Of a stretch of 12,256 nt of DNA, positions 1-7,134 are shown piece by piece. Below the pieces are notes generated by a model. The model had not been told where the DNA came from, ran no database searches, and saw only the letters and a list, made by a program, of their open reading frames with translations. The DNA is taken from positions 1 to 12,256 of the forward strand of contig BTQE01000101.1 in the NCBI GenBank assembly GCA_036985715.1, read 5' to 3'. Made by a program: the position numbers and the translations under genes. Position 1 is the stretch's first letter. Every line of letters starts with the position of its first letter. Source of the DNA: SMXL01 sp036985715 (GTDB taxonomy: Bacteria; Bacteroidota; Rhodothermia; Rhodothermales; UBA10348).

Positions 1-792
1 GGGACGTTGTCCAAGATGGCCACGGAAGAGAAGGGGGGTCGAATTCGGTGCGTTGCGGTAAAAGACTACATGCGTACCAAGTCCTTCAAATCCGAGGGCT
101 ACTTTTCTTCGGCCCCAATTCTCGATGGACAACTGAACTAGACGCTCTCTTTTTTCCGCGGAGAGAATCGGCGACTCATCGAGCAGCGGACGTTCCGTCT
201 TTCGGTGTGTGAATCCAGCTTCGGCAACGACGCCTACCTCCTCGATTGGCTGGCGGGCCTCCTCGCAGATGCACGGCAGAAGGAAGAATTCGGAGAATGA
301 GCCAGCGACGAATTCGGCAACCCGCCTCCTGGAACGCACGAACTGTTTTCCCGTCCCAGCGAAATCATCTACATAGATCAGGGCCCCACGTCCCAATTGG
401 CGTGTGATCTTCTGGATCCCCGCGCCGTCCCGTGAGTGGAGAAACCTGGCCCCCCTCCGCTCTAGGTTCCCCCGGTCACGCAGCAGATTGAGCATGACGC
501 CGCTGCTACTGCCGGCCGAGTCCGTTTCGATATAAACCACGTGTTCGATTGGGACGCCGTCAGGCTCGAGTGCCGAAAGCACGCCCTCGTTGAGCTCAAG
601 CAAATAGCGTATCGTCTCGTCCTTGGAAACGAACCTGATGCCTGCAGCTAGAAAAAGCAGATCGGCACGGTACTGGGGCGGAAACTGACGTACCCACGCC
701 CATAGCCCTCGCATCGTAACCGGTTGAGGCTCGTAGCCACGCAGCCGCCAAGCGGCGCGAGCGCAAGATGTGAGCTGCACAAGAAGATTCAA
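1..792 (-). CDS. Phosphoribosyltransferase-like protein (PRTase_CE-like), 3' end outside window
   Basis: No in-frame stop occurs from about 792 down to the left edge, giving up to 264 visible residues. The clearest motif is VDDFAGTGKQ at residues 141-150, a PRPP-binding-loop signature of type I phosphoribosyltransferase folds (hydrophobic strand, two acidic residues, then GTGK). The segments WVRQFPPQY near the N-terminus and NAPNSTPLLFRG near the visible end match my memory of the PRTase_CE family, which occurs in predicted conflict systems. The natural substrate is unknown. The start is uncertain: a TTG at 792 has AGGA six bases upstream and overlaps the ParB stop, while GTG at 780 and ATG at 714 are alternatives. 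The ATG would cut off residues before the conserved WVRQFP segment only slightly. It is the third gene of the operon, and the overlap suggests translational coupling. The C-terminus is not seen. Confidence 0.75.
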   Translation of the reverse strand, partial: MNLLVQLTSCARAAWRLRGYEPQPVTMRGLWAWVRQFPPQYRADLLFLAAGIRFVSKDETIRYLLELNEGVLSALEPDGVPIEHVVYIETDSAGSSSGVMLNLLRDRGNLERRGARFLHSRDGAGIQKITRQLGRGALIYVDDFAGTGKQFVRSRRRVAEFVAGSFSEFFLLPCICEEARQPIEEVGVVAEAGFTHRKTERPLLDESPILSAEKRERLVQLSIENWGRRKVALGFEGLGTHVVFYRNAPNSTPLLFRGHLGQRP

Positions 793-1802
793 TCCTCGTC
801 CTCGGAAGGTGCATCTTCGCCCTCGAGACGTGTCAAGAGATCCTGAACGAAAATGAGCACACCGGTGAGCTTCCGAATCAGTGCTTCCTTTCCGTCGCTA
901 ATGTGCTCGACCTTGGCACTCCTTAGGTCGCGGATAAACTTTTCGGCCGCCTGCCCGGCCTTATCGAGATTTCGCAGGCCGACGATATACCCGTCGAAGG
1001 CTGCGCGAGTCTCCATGCCGGCGTCTAAGATGTACTCTCGTAGACTATCCGCGACCTGCTCGATACCCTCCTTTTCATCCTGCACATCGAATGACTCGAG
1101 AATTCGCCTGAAGTGGATAACGCTCCTTAGTCGCTTGTCTCGGTACTTCTGTAGCATTCGGTCGGTGATGCCATCACGACCTTCCTCTTCTACCAACCCA
1201 GGTAGGTGCTCTTCGATTTTGTCAAGAACCGGATACAACTCAACCCAGAAATTTGACGGAATTCGGAGCTTTGGATCGGGATCCATCGACAGATCTTGGT
1301 ACTTACGGGGAAAGGAGAGAATGATCTTGCAACGTTCGATCTGCCTTAGACTAAGTCCAGTAAGTTCTGCGAGCTCCTTCGTGTCCGTCGTTTTTAAATC
1401 GTCGGTAACGGATCTCAGGGCCAGGGCAGTTGGCATCAACTCCCACTGTTCTCTGAACTGGTGGATGTTGAACATGTAGAGCAGAGATGCCACTGGGTTC
1501 GGAGGATCCACGATATTTGCCGGGATGTCAATATCGATGCCCTCTTTTACAAGCTCGGAGCAGCACTTATAACGCCGTTCTCCATCAATAATCGCGTACT
1601 TCTTCTGTCCGGCAAGCTTGAATACTGTGAGGGGGGAGAGGACACCGTGCTCACGTATGCTCCGCTTGAGCGCTAGGAGTGGTTCAGGATCGAATAATTT
1701 TCGCGGATTGTGGGGACTTGGCCGCAACTCGTCGACAGAGAGTTGTGCGAGTGTTCCGCCCGGAACTACCGGTGAAACCTGGCTGGATCCGGAAGAATTC
1801 AT
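789..1802 (-). CDS. ParB/Srx-superfamily DNA-binding protein
   Basis: A 337-residue protein with a ParB N-terminal domain. It has the PHNPRK box at residues 30-35, IDGERRYK at 72-79 (the GERR nucleotide-binding loop) and NIHQFREQW at 112-120, in the place of the usual arginine-rich ENIHR motif. A helix-turn-helix follows at about 142-161 (KELAELTGLSLRQIERCK). The helical C-terminal half is unfamiliar to me. In the wider family these domains bind CTP and load onto specific DNA sites; whether this one does is unknown. The ATG has a good GGAGAGG ribosome site about six bases upstream and overlaps the methyltransferase stop as ATGA. No ParA ATPase adjoins it; the window's ParA lies 8 kb away with its own RHH partner. 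A chromosome or plasmid partition role is therefore less likely than a DNA-targeting role within this operon. Confidence 0.9.
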   Translation of the reverse strand: MNSSGSSQVSPVVPGGTLAQLSVDELRPSPHNPRKLFDPEPLLALKRSIREHGVLSPLTVFKLAGQKKYAIIDGERRYKCCSELVKEGIDIDIPANIVDPPNPVASLLYMFNIHQFREQWELMPTALALRSVTDDLKTTDTKELAELTGLSLRQIERCKIILSFPRKYQDLSMDPDPKLRIPSNFWVELYPVLDKIEEHLPGLVEEEGRDGITDRMLQKYRDKRLRSVIHFRRILESFDVQDEKEGIEQVADSLREYILDAGMETRAAFDGYIVGLRNLDKAGQAAEKFIRDLRSAKVEHISDGKEALIRKLTGVLIFVQDLLTRLEGEDAPSEDED

Positions 1803-2614
1803 TGCTGCCTCTCCGTGGCTAAGATATTGGTGACAAGTATTTCTCTGGCTGCCCGGCGACTCGCGGCGAATCCAGCAATATTCCTCCTAGTGGAAACCCG
1901 GACAGTGTGGAATCCGTCCGACAATTCCTCACCCTCGGGACATTCGGCATAGCTCAGCAAGAAGGCAACGCCCGCTTCATCCATGTCAAGTAGAGCCCTT
2001 CTAAGTCGTATGAGGTCGGAATCGCTGAACGTCGACGGATCGTATTCCTTGAAGACCCTCTTGCCCGCTACTGAAAACGGTGGGTCTAGATAAACAAAGT
2101 CCCCGGCGCGCACCCGGCTCAATACGTCAGCGAAATCGCTTGAAACGAATTGGGCACGTGATAAAAGTTGGCTAGCAGCTTGTAATTCGTTCAAACTCGG
2201 AAGTGAGCCGGACTTGAGCCCGCCATAGGGCACGTTAAATTGGCCTCGCCTGTTCGTTCTGTACAGGCCATTAAAACAGTATCGATTCAGATAGATGAAC
2301 CTGGCCGCTCGCTCAACTTCCGAAAGGTTCTCGGGCTGGAGAGCTCGAATCCCGTAGTACTCGTCACGGTCGTTACGCCATCGACGCAGTGCCTTTGATA
2401 GCTCACAAGGTTGTTTCTGGACAACCCGGTACGTCTGGATGAGGTCCGCGTTTATATCTCCCAGTAAGGCAGAGGCAGGTTCGAGATTGAAAAAGAGGCA
2501 CGCGGAGCCGACGAACGGCTCGACGTAGCGATCGTATTGGGAACCCCAGTACGTCGACAACCGAGGAACTAACTGTCGTTTACTTCCAGCCCAGCGGATG
2601 AGTGGCTTTACCAC
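1799..2614 (-). CDS. D12-class (Dam-like) adenine-N6 DNA methyltransferase
   Basis: Transfers methyl from S-adenosylmethionine to adenine N6 in DNA. Motif order is that of the alpha/D12 class: PLIRWAGSKRQL at residues 4-15 (motif X), EPFVGS at 32-37 (motif I, SAM binding), the LNRYCFNGLYR segment near 109-119 and catalytic DPPF at 177-180. I chose GTG at 2614, giving 271 residues. Family members begin just before motif X, Dam is about this length, and AGGA lies five bases upstream. An ATG at 2821 would add 69 residues with no family resemblance and would place the likely promoter inside the gene. The recognition sequence cannot be read from the protein; GATC is possible but unproven. No cognate nuclease adjoins it. 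It is instead coupled (ATGA) to the ParB-like gene. Confidence 0.9.
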   Translation of the reverse strand: MVKPLIRWAGSKRQLVPRLSTYWGSQYDRYVEPFVGSACLFFNLEPASALLGDINADLIQTYRVVQKQPCELSKALRRWRNDRDEYYGIRALQPENLSEVERAARFIYLNRYCFNGLYRTNRRGQFNVPYGGLKSGSLPSLNELQAASQLLSRAQFVSSDFADVLSRVRAGDFVYLDPPFSVAGKRVFKEYDPSTFSDSDLIRLRRALLDMDEAGVAFLLSYAECPEGEELSDGFHTVRVSTRRNIAGFAASRRAAREILVTNILATERQQ

Positions 2615-2737
2615 GTTCTTCCTAAGTGATGTTGACGGGGTGGAGCCCACTTCAAATCGAAAATGACGCGCCGAAAAGGTCTTCTGCGGAGCGGCCCCCC
2701 GACCATTTCCCAGCAGACTTAATCTGTGATGACCATA

Positions 2738-2766
2738 AGTGTACCCACAACAATTACGTGAAGCAA
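2738..2766 (-). promoter_or_regulatory. Candidate sigma70 promoter for the methyltransferase-ParB-PRTase operon
   Basis: On the minus strand TTGCTT (2766-2761) and TACACT (2743-2738) are separated by exactly 17 bases. It would give a leader of about 115 bases before the GTG at 2614. The position argues against the longer methyltransferase start at 2821. Confidence 0.45.
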
Positions 2767-2887
2767 TAGTGTCTGCCATGAACACTGCCAAATATCTGCG
2801 CATCACCCGTCCAAAAATCACGTGATCGTAAAATACACTGGCGTAGCGACAACCGTCCGCCTTTCGCCGATCTGAATATCATGACAC

Positions 2888-2915
2888 TTGACCGGCTTAT
2901 ATGGTGTGATACGGT
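2888..2915 (+). promoter_or_regulatory. Candidate promoter for the CHC2-type gene
   Basis: TTGACC at 2888-2893 and TACGGT at 2910-2915 are 16 bases apart. The -10 match is weak. The leader would be about 38 bases and would include the GGGAGG ribosome site at 2945-2950. Confidence 0.35.
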
Positions 2916-2959
2916 GGGGGATAGAACGAACTATCAACCACAACAGGGAGGTTATCCCG

Positions 2960-3466
2960 ATGAAGAAAGAGAAGAAATATCTTGATTATGATTCGATAAA
3001 GAATGCGGTTTCTGTCTATGATGTGCTCACGAAGCATTACAACTGGGAGCGCTTCCTTGAAGTGATTGCAGAAGGGCGAGCCTATACGGGCGAGTGTCCA
3101 ATCTGCAGAACCAAAATCGGTAGCCCGTTCCGTGTCAGCATAGATGAAGACGGCAAGGGCTTGTGGTCCTGCCTAGCCAAATGTAATACCGGCGGTAACG
3201 TCCTCGACCTCGTAGCGATGAAGGAAAAGACGGACGTCCACGAGTCCGCATTTCTTATAGCAACTTGGTTCAATCTGCTTCCGGAGTCACCGGAAAACGG
3301 AATGGAAAAACCAGCTCTTGAGGGAAAAGGATATCTCCGTGAACTGGACAAGGAGCTGAAGGCCCTTTTGTCTGCAGGAGATAACGCCGAAACAATTCGA
3401 TTCGTCAAGGCGAAAGTTCTCGAGTCGTATCGGAATGGCCAGAAGGTAGAAAAGATATCTGCCTAA
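2960..3466 (+). CDS. Stand-alone CHC2-type (primase-like) zinc finger protein
   Basis: A 168-residue protein resembling only the N-terminal zinc-binding domain of DnaG-type primases. Likely metal ligands are Cys46 and Cys49 (CPIC), then Cys71 and Cys75 (WSCLAKC), followed by the typical GGNVLDLV stretch at 78-85. The usual CHCC pattern is here all cysteine. No TOPRIM or helicase domain follows, so it cannot be a primase by itself. It may bind single-stranded DNA or assist replication of the element. The C-terminal 60 residues are charged and helical, without a recognised fold. Start: the ATG at 2960 has GGGAGG eight bases upstream. An in-frame codon at 2888 would overlap the putative -35 box and is rejected. 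The gene is a single unit ending just before a strong terminator. Confidence 0.85.
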   Translation: MKKEKKYLDYDSIKNAVSVYDVLTKHYNWERFLEVIAEGRAYTGECPICRTKIGSPFRVSIDEDGKGLWSCLAKCNTGGNVLDLVAMKEKTDVHESAFLIATWFNLLPESPENGMEKPALEGKGYLRELDKELKALLSAGDNAETIRFVKAKVLESYRNGQKVEKISA

Positions 3467-3485
3467 CTGCACCATTCACTTCAAC

Positions 3486-3522
3486 AGACCGGTTTCCCTT
3501 TGGGGAGGCCGGTTTTCTTTTT
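3486..3522 (+). terminator. Rho-independent terminator after the CHC2-type gene
   Basis: Stem arms at 3488-3498 (ACCGGTTTCCC) and 3502-3513 (GGGGAGGCCGGT), pairing with some G-U wobbles and a tight loop. They are followed by TTTTCTTTTT. It begins 20 bases after the stop codon. Confidence 0.85.
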
Positions 3523-3595
3523 ATAGAACCGTCTCTCGTACAAAAGATTTACTGTTACCTACCTACACAACGATCAGGACCACGAGAGAGGAATT

Positions 3596-3628
3596 AAAAA
3601 CTCCGAGCGTGTAATACGCCCGGAGTTT
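3596..3628 (-). terminator. Rho-independent terminator for the small gene at 3648-3956
   Basis: Arms at 3598-3610 and 3616-3628 pair over 13 positions with a single wobble and a 5-base loop. On the minus strand the hairpin runs into TTTTTAA. Together with the plus-strand terminator at 3486-3522 it insulates two converging units. Confidence 0.85.
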
Positions 3629-3647
3629 GATGGTTGAGGAACTGATT

Positions 3648-3956
3648 TCAATATTCTTCCGGTAGCAACAACGTCCAGTAGTCGTACTCCTTGACCTTCT
3701 CTGGAGTATAGTCGCCACTTCTTTTCATCGACTTACTCAACTGGTCAATCGCCCAGACAACTCTCCCATCTTCACATTCGAATACCTGCAGGTAGTCGAG
3801 CCCGTCGTTCTGCATTACAGCTCGCGACAATATGAGATCGACGCAAAAGACGTCTTCCTGCGAGAGCAACAGGTCAACTCCGGTGGTCATGACAGACCGG
3901 CCAGAGAAATGATAATCGCCGGATTGTTCTTCAGGTTGCCGTGTCCATTTCTTCAT
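3648..3956 (-). CDS. Small hypothetical protein, possibly a plasmid-associated family
   Basis: A 102-residue soluble protein with no signal peptide or membrane segment. I cannot assign a function. The segment GRSVMTTGVDLLL at 19-31 and the ending TLLLPEEY resemble, from memory, a widespread family of about 100-residue plasmid and genomic-island proteins. Those start with a similar xTxGVxxLL segment and end in TxLLPEEY, and are often mis-annotated as restriction-related. The gene is well formed: GGGGGAG lies three bases from the ATG, with a good promoter upstream and its own terminator, so it is very likely expressed as a single-gene unit. It is acidic overall. Confidence 0.7.
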   Translation of the reverse strand: MKKWTRQPEEQSGDYHFSGRSVMTTGVDLLLSQEDVFCVDLILSRAVMQNDGLDYLQVFECEDGRVVWAIDQLSKSMKRSGDYTPEKVKEYDYWTLLLPEEY

Positions 3957-3997
3957 GACTCCCCCTGGTCTGATTTCAGGTGCAGTGAACTGCGACC

Positions 3998-4025
3998 ATC
4001 ATGAAGGAAGTCAGAGATTTGTCAA
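3998..4025 (-). promoter_or_regulatory. Promoter of the small gene at 3648-3956, with palindrome near the start site
   Basis: On the minus strand a consensus TTGACA (4025-4020) is followed after 16 bases by CATGAT (4003-3998). Just downstream, GCAGTGAACTGC at 3982-3993 is a palindrome with 5-base arms around a 2-base centre. It overlaps the expected transcription start, where a repressor could bind. Confidence 0.6.
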
Positions 4026-4196
4026 GCCTCTCGCTCGATAGACGGGCTGGTTACCCAGCTCTGCAGAGATTTGGAGCTCGACAGGGGAGTTGAAAGTCCA
4101 CGGGCACAGAACGTGACGGAGTTTTATGCCCTATAAAGTTAATTCCCCTAAGACTCGTTATCCTGTCCCACATCACATCTGGACGAGTTCCAACTG

Positions 4197-5843
4197 ATGG
4201 CTCAGCAGAACCAACTCTACTTCGGAGATAACCTAGACATTCTACGGCGATATCTGGAAGACGAGTCCGTTGATCTAATCTACTTAGACCCCCCGTTCAA
4301 GAGCGACCAGGACTACAACGTTCTTTTCAAAACATAGTCTGGAGAACGCTCCCCAGCGCAGATTCAGGCCTTTGAGGATACCTGGCACTGGGATCAGGCC
4401 GCAGCGACGGCATTCGAAGACATTGTGGTCGGTCCTCATCAGGACGTTTCCAAAGCCATAGAGGCTTTCCGGCAGCTGCTCGGGTTCAGCGACATGTTGG
4501 CTTATCTAGTGATGATGGCACAGAGGCTCGTGGAATTGCACCGAGTTTTAAAATCATCCGGAAGCCTGTACCTGCATTGTGATCCAGCTGCTAGTCATTA
4601 CCTGAAGGTTCTACTTGACGCTGTATTTGACGCTCGAAATATGGTCAATGAGATAGTTTGGAAGCGCACTTATGCTCACGGAGATGCTGGAGGACAAGGA
4701 GCTCAGCACTTTGGTCGCGTTCATGACACGATCCTTTTCTACGCCAAGCAACGGGGGGAGGCCATATTCAATCCGTTCTATCAACCTTACGACCCCGATT
4801 ACATTGAGAAGACATTTAAATACAAAGATCCAGACGGTAGAAAATGGCAGTCTCTTCCAATGGACGGACCCGGCGGCGCAGCAAAAGGAAATCCCTCATT
4901 TGAAGTTCTGGGGGTTACTCGATACTGGAGATATTCACGAGAGACTATGAACAGACTCCTTGAAGAGGGTCGGATTCATCAGAGCAAACCGGGAGTCGTA
5001 CCCAGAGAGAAAGGATATCTCGATGAATCAAAAGGTGTATTGGCGCAAGACCTATGGACGGACATCAGAAAAATCTCATCGCGCGCCAAAGAACGCCTCG
5101 GATATCCGACTCAAAAACCAGAGTTACTACTAGATCGGGTAATAAAGGTGAGTAGTAACGAAGATTGCGTTGTTCTTGACCCCTTTTGTGGATGTGGTAC
5201 TGCCATTGCGTCGGCTCAACGCCTCGGCCGGACCTGGATAGGTATAGACATTACACATTTGGCGATATCTCTAATCAAGCATCGATTGGCTGATACTTAT
5301 GGGGATTCCATCGAGTATACGGTCGTTGGTGAGCCCACATCTCTCGAAGGCGCCCTGGCACTTGCATTAGACGACCGTTTCCAGTTCCAATATTGGGCCC
5401 TGGGGCTTGTCGAAGCTCGACCTCATCAGGAAAAGAAAGGAGCCGATCATGGTATTGACGGACGAATTTATTTCATTGACGAGAAAAACCAAAAAGCTAA
5501 GCAGGTAATCATCTCTGTGAAATCGGGTAAGCCGAAGGTGAACGAGATTCGCGACTTGAAAGGAGTGCTTGATCGCGAGAAAGCACAGATTGGCGTTTAC
5601 ATTACCCTCAATAATCCCACCAACCCCATGAGAAAAGAAGCCGCTTCGAGTGGCTTCTACGAATCACCTGGTTGGAACAGTAGGCACCCGAGAATTCAGA
5701 TTCTGACAATTCAGGAAATACTCGACGGAAAGAGGATCGACATGCCACCAATCAAACATGTCAGCCAGACTTTTCGGAAAGCGAAGCGAGCCACGGAGCC
5801 AGCGCCCCCACAGGGTGAAATGTTCGGTACCGGGCATGATTAA
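4197..5843 (+). pseudogene. DNA methyltransferase fused to Mrr-like nuclease domain, interrupted by amber stop
   Basis: Read through one stop, this is a 548-residue methyltransferase of the DNA_methylase (N4/N6) family. It has catalytic DPPF at 31-34, YPTQKP at 303-308, the SAM-binding DPFCGCGTA at 328-336 and a C-terminal restriction-endonuclease-like domain (GADHGIDG about 415-422, then ISVKSG about 439). Codon 47 is TAG (4335-4337), inside the conserved stretch NVLFKT-stop-SGERSPAQIQAFEDTW. A single C-to-T change from CAG explains it. Translation could resume only at GTG 4425 or later, and that product lacks the DPPF catalytic motif. The rest is intact with no frameshift, so the damage is recent, or the stop is suppressed, or it is a sequencing error. 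TAG ends other genes here, so general recoding is unlikely. No good ribosome site precedes the ATG at 4197. Confidence 0.85.
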
Positions 5844-5869
5844 AATCTTCAACTGGTACCTGAAGATTT
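5843..5869. repeat. Inverted repeat just after the methyltransferase stop
   Basis: AAATCTTCA (5843-5851) and TGAAGATTT (5861-5869) are perfect complements around a 9-base centre containing GGTACC. It starts within the TAA stop. There is no clean T-run after it, so it is a weak terminator or mRNA-end stabiliser at best. Confidence 0.6.
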
Positions 5870-5876
5870 ATCCACA
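5868..5876 (+). promoter_or_regulatory. Exact DnaA-box match
   Basis: TTATCCACA matches the consensus DnaA box exactly. A single box may be chance. It lies between two inverted repeats upstream of the integrase. A one-mismatch copy (TTATCAACA) is at 11002-11010. Confidence 0.35.
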
Positions 5877-5884
5877 TCCAGCCC

Positions 5885-5913
5885 TTCATTGGAGTTGATT
5901 TAGATGGTATATT
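5885..5913 (+). promoter_or_regulatory. Candidate integrase promoter overlapping the inverted repeat
   Basis: TTCATT at 5885-5890 and TATATT at 5908-5913 are 17 bases apart. The -10 box enters the left arm of the inverted repeat at 5911, so a protein bound to the repeat would block this promoter. Confidence 0.4.
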
Positions 5914-5946
5914 AGCCACCGATAAAGGACATTATCGGTGGCTAAT
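5911..5946. repeat. Perfect 15-bp inverted repeat with 6-bp centre, possible recombination core site
   Basis: Arms ATTAGCCACCGATAA (5911-5925) and TTATCGGTGGCTAAT (5932-5946) are perfect complements around AGGACA. It lies 22 bases upstream of the integrase start. Tyrosine recombinase core sites have this layout: inverted binding arms around a 6-8 bp crossover region. No T-run follows on the plus strand, so a terminator is less likely. An operator for the integrase gene is the main alternative. Confidence 0.6.
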
Positions 5947-5968
5947 TAGCGTCTGTCATTTTCCTTCT

Positions 5969-6943
5969 ATGAAAGGCGAAATGGAACCAAAAAAGAACAC
6001 ATCTCTGGTCGTCCGTGAAGGATTCGCACTCCCGAGAATCATTTCCAATGAGGGGCGAGATGCGCAACGTGCATTTATAAACTTCTTCACGGCGTCGATT
6101 GAAAACACGAACACCCGCAGGGCTTATGCGCGAGCGGTTCGGGATTTCTTCGAGTGGCTAGACGCGCGACGAGCCGAAACGACGCTCAAGGAAATCGAGC
6201 CGTTCATGGTTGCTGCTTTTGTAAAGCAACTCCCCTCCTCTCCTCGTAGCAAACAACAATACGTCAGCGCACTCCGCATGCTGTTCGGATTTCTGGCCGA
6301 GAAAGGAATTCTCTCTGTCAATCCAGCACTTGATGTGAAGCCGCCAAAGTTCAGCGCACGGGAAGGAACAACGAGAGCCCTCTCCCCTGTTCAGGTGCGC
6401 ACCCTTATTGATTCGATCGACACCGGTACGGTTGTCGGTCTGCGCGACCGCGCACTCATCGGACTCATGCTCTATACAGTTGCACGTATTGGAGCGGCCT
6501 CTCGAATGCTCGTCAGAGATTATTACGAAGAAGATGAAACTTGGATATGTCGTCTTCACGAGAAAGCCGGAAAACTTCATCAGGTGCCGGCGAACCATGT
6601 CCTGCAGGGTTACATACACGAGTATCTGGACGCGGCCGACATTTGGGAAATGAAGTCCTCTCCCCTATTCCGCTCTATGCGTCACAAGCAAATGTCAGCT
6701 TTACGGCTACTGGAACGGGACGCACTCGACATGATTAAGCGTCACGCGAAAAGGGCCGGACTGCCCGACTGGATTGGAAATCATGTCTGCAGAGCAACCG
6801 GCATTACGAGATTCCTCGAGGCCGGCGGTTCTCTGGAAGAAGCAGCCAATCTAGCGAACCATGCGGATATGAGAACAACCCGTATCTACGACAAGCGCGA
6901 TCGGGTTATACGAAGGACATCAGTTGAGCGAATTGTGTACTAA
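5969..6943 (+). CDS. Tyrosine recombinase / phage-type integrase
   Basis: A 324-residue site-specific recombinase. An N-terminal SAM-like core-binding domain spans about residues 30-125. In the catalytic domain the expected residues are all present: Arg173 (ARIGAASRML), Lys199 in the beta-hairpin (HEKAGK), His272 and Arg275 (HVCRATGIT), His298 (LANHADMRTT) and nucleophile Tyr307 (RIYDKR). The RATGIT and LANHADMRTT wording is that of a subfamily found in integrative elements and plasmids. The enzyme looks intact. The start is unsure: ATG 5969 has no ribosome site, while ATG 5981 has AAAGG four bases upstream and would lose four residues. A striking inverted repeat lies directly upstream. Its end overlaps the converging small membrane gene by three bases. 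Confidence 0.92.
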   Translation: MKGEMEPKKNTSLVVREGFALPRIISNEGRDAQRAFINFFTASIENTNTRRAYARAVRDFFEWLDARRAETTLKEIEPFMVAAFVKQLPSSPRSKQQYVSALRMLFGFLAEKGILSVNPALDVKPPKFSAREGTTRALSPVQVRTLIDSIDTGTVVGLRDRALIGLMLYTVARIGAASRMLVRDYYEEDETWICRLHEKAGKLHQVPANHVLQGYIHEYLDAADIWEMKSSPLFRSMRHKQMSALRLLERDALDMIKRHAKRAGLPDWIGNHVCRATGITRFLEAGGSLEEAANLANHADMRTTRIYDKRDRVIRRTSVERIVY

Positions 6944-7080
6944 TCAATAAACATTGATTCGATTGCAACGAGGAACAGGAGCATGAACATTCCGGCATTT
7001 ATGCTTTCCTGCCAAAATCCGAATCCCGCAGATGCAAGGATTATTGCGACGATTTGAATTTTCTCTTTCTTCCAATGCAT
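6940..7080 (-). CDS. 46-residue single-pass membrane protein
   Basis: A small frame on the minus strand starting MHWKKEK, followed by two hydrophobic stretches (about 8-22 and 28-41) split by WQESINAG, and ending MFID with TAG. It could span the membrane once or as a short hairpin, with the basic N-terminus inside. I do not recognise the family. The argument for a real gene is its upstream region: a TTGACA-N16-TAGACT promoter whose last base is eight bases from the ATG. The sequence and spacing are nearly the same as upstream of the gene at 7539-7829. It has no Shine-Dalgarno site at normal distance, in keeping with a leaderless message. It ends convergently with the integrase, overlapping by three bases. 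Confidence 0.55.
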   Translation of the reverse strand: MHWKKEKIQIVAIILASAGFGFWQESINAGMFMLLFLVAIESMFID

Positions 7081-7086
7081 TTACGG

Positions 7087-7116
7087 CCAGTCTACTCCCC
7101 CACTTCTGGCTGTCAA
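7087..7116 (-). promoter_or_regulatory. 30-bp repeat copy B: promoter of the 46-residue gene
   Basis: On the minus strand TTGACA (7116-7111), 16 bases, TAGACT (7094-7089), then eight bases to the ATG at 7080. It differs from copy A (7836-7865) at only a few positions, all between the two boxes. An in-frame TAA between the TTG and the ATG shows that it is not coding here. Confidence 0.65.
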
Positions 7117-7134
7117 TCATCCTCTCATACAGCT

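Larger units (their letters stand above)
2615..2959. other. Divergent intergenic region between the Dam-like operon and the zinc finger gene
   Basis: About 345 bases without a convincing gene. The open frame from 2821 down to 2615 on the minus strand is most likely non-coding leader. The region holds one candidate promoter on each strand. No long repeat or RNA gene is evident. Confidence 0.5.

Noticed and set aside
853..1479. 208-codon open frame on the plus strand
   Set aside because: It lies fully antisense to the ParB-like gene, which has clear domains. Its composition (Ser/Arg-rich, no motifs) is that of a shadow frame.
2615..2821. N-terminal 69-residue extension of the Dam-like methyltransferase
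   Set aside because: No family resemblance, contains the likely promoter, and a GTG with a good ribosome site sits just before the conserved motif X.
4197..5843. General recoding of TAG as an amino acid
   Set aside because: TAG ends at least four other genes or frames here (RHH protein and the three small membrane proteins), so one TAG in a methyltransferase is better explained by mutation, local suppression or error.
6158..6619. 153-codon frame on the minus strand
   Set aside because: Antisense to the integrase core, whose catalytic residues are all intact.
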